From Humisphaera borealis (GTDB lineage Bacteria > Planctomycetota > Phycisphaerae > Tepidisphaerales > Tepidisphaeraceae): 64,000 nucleotides of DNA. The notes below the pieces were generated by a model, which saw only the letters and a program-made list of their open reading frames with translations, searched no databases and was not told the DNA's origin. Every line of letters starts with the position of its first letter. Position 1 is the first letter of the stretch. A program made the position numbers and the translations under genes. Location of the stretch: contig NZ_CP063458.1 of the NCBI RefSeq assembly GCF_015169395.1, forward strand, positions 6,076,001 to 6,140,000, given 5' to 3'. Of this stretch, positions 63,728 through 64,000 are shown one piece after another.

Positions 63728-64000
63728 TGGCAGGCCGACTGGCAGTCGATTTCGGAACGTCCAACACCCTCGTCGCCGTCTGGGACGCCGAGCAGGGCGA
63801 AGCATTGCCGCTGTTGCTCCCGGACCTGTCGCGCAATCTCGCGGTGCACAGCCCGCAGGGCGATTTTGCCGAAGTGCCGCTGGTTCCGTCGCTCATCCAT
63901 TACGTCGACGAATCGCAGAAGTGGATCGGCCAGCAGGTGTTCGACCAGGATCTCTACGAGCACCCGCAGACTTTCCGGTGGAGCAAGCGGTATATCAGCC
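63728..64000 (+). CDS. Hsp70-family protein, N-terminal part (truncated by window edge)
   Basis: 91 codons are visible. The start MAGRLAVDFGTSNTLVAVWD holds the phosphate-1 loop of the actin/Hsp70 ATPase fold (D-F-G-T-S-N-T). It continues with VPLVPSLIHYVDESQKWIGQ, equivalent to the DnaK PS-x-V and vG..A region. DnaK usually reads GIDLGTTNS, so this is probably a DnaK-like paralogue rather than DnaK itself. The remaining domains are outside the window. Confidence 0.85.

Overview
The window is GC-rich DNA from a planctomycete, most likely of the Phycisphaerae/Tepidisphaerales type. The evidence is two pairs of secreted cytochrome c-like DUF1549/DUF1553 proteins with DUF1501 partners, two surface proteins with LEPR-type N-terminal sorting motifs (ESRLLWSA and LEDRRLF), a planctomycete-style ECF sigma factor, a Ser/Thr kinase-STAND-TPR protein and prepilin-like proteins. 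The assignment rests on gene families only; no rRNA or other taxonomic marker lies here. Gene density is ordinary, both strands are used, and I see no integrase, transposase, CRISPR array or prophage.

Layout. 1-10.3 kb: the N-terminal part of a PAS sensor protein (cut by the left edge), a DUF6065 protein, a PKD/RTX surface protein, a PSCyt1-DUF1549-DUF1553 plus DUF1501 pair, and a glycosyltransferase-purple acid phosphatase fusion. 10.4-13.8 kb: tRNA-Glu, then a BlaI-type repressor with palindromic operators and an overlapping M56 peptidase gene. 14-19.3 kb (minus): a second DUF1553-type/DUF1501 pair. 19.3-26 kb: a repeat-rich spacer, an ECF sigma factor, a secreted protein of unknown function and the 1101-residue kinase. 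26-30 kb: an Mla/MCE-like cluster (permease, degenerate ATPase, MCE protein, TPR lipoprotein). 30-44 kb: SnoaL-like protein, SAM methyltransferase, beta-propeller/CARDB protein, Nudix protein, cobalamin-dependent methionine synthase metH, DUF4303 protein, prepilin-membrane fusion, M50-CBS protease and a zinc-ribbon protein. 44-46.8 kb: two TerC-family genes, the second behind a yybP-ykoY (Mn2+) riboswitch with its own terminator. 46.9-59.9 kb: respiratory complex I genes in two blocks, nuoGHI and nuoJKLMN, separated by about 1.7 kb holding a terminator, a long inverted repeat and an opposite-strand zinc-ribbon gene; nuoA-F are absent. 60-64 kb: a phosphate-selective-porin-like protein, mtnA, a FlgC-like rod protein and the start of an Hsp70-family gene.

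What stands out. (1) Many spacers hold long imperfect inverted repeats of several word families (CACGGAGG, CACGAAGG, GAAGGATG, GTAGGCAGT, GTAGGGTCCGCC, CTCTCCCCTGTA, GGGTGCCACGGGTC). In the nuo cluster they end within a few bases of start codons, and one has apparently entered the N-terminus of the MCE-cluster lipoprotein. (2) The ABC-ATPase of the MCE cluster has lost every catalytic motif. (3) NuoH carries an insert of about 145 residues, and NuoL and NuoM carry His-rich loops. (4) Unusual fusions: PMT glycosyltransferase with purple acid phosphatase, prepilin N-terminus with a polytopic membrane domain, and an M56 peptidase with a secretin-like and coiled-coil tail.

Limits: all calls come from reading translated sequence and motifs by eye; no database search or structure prediction was run.
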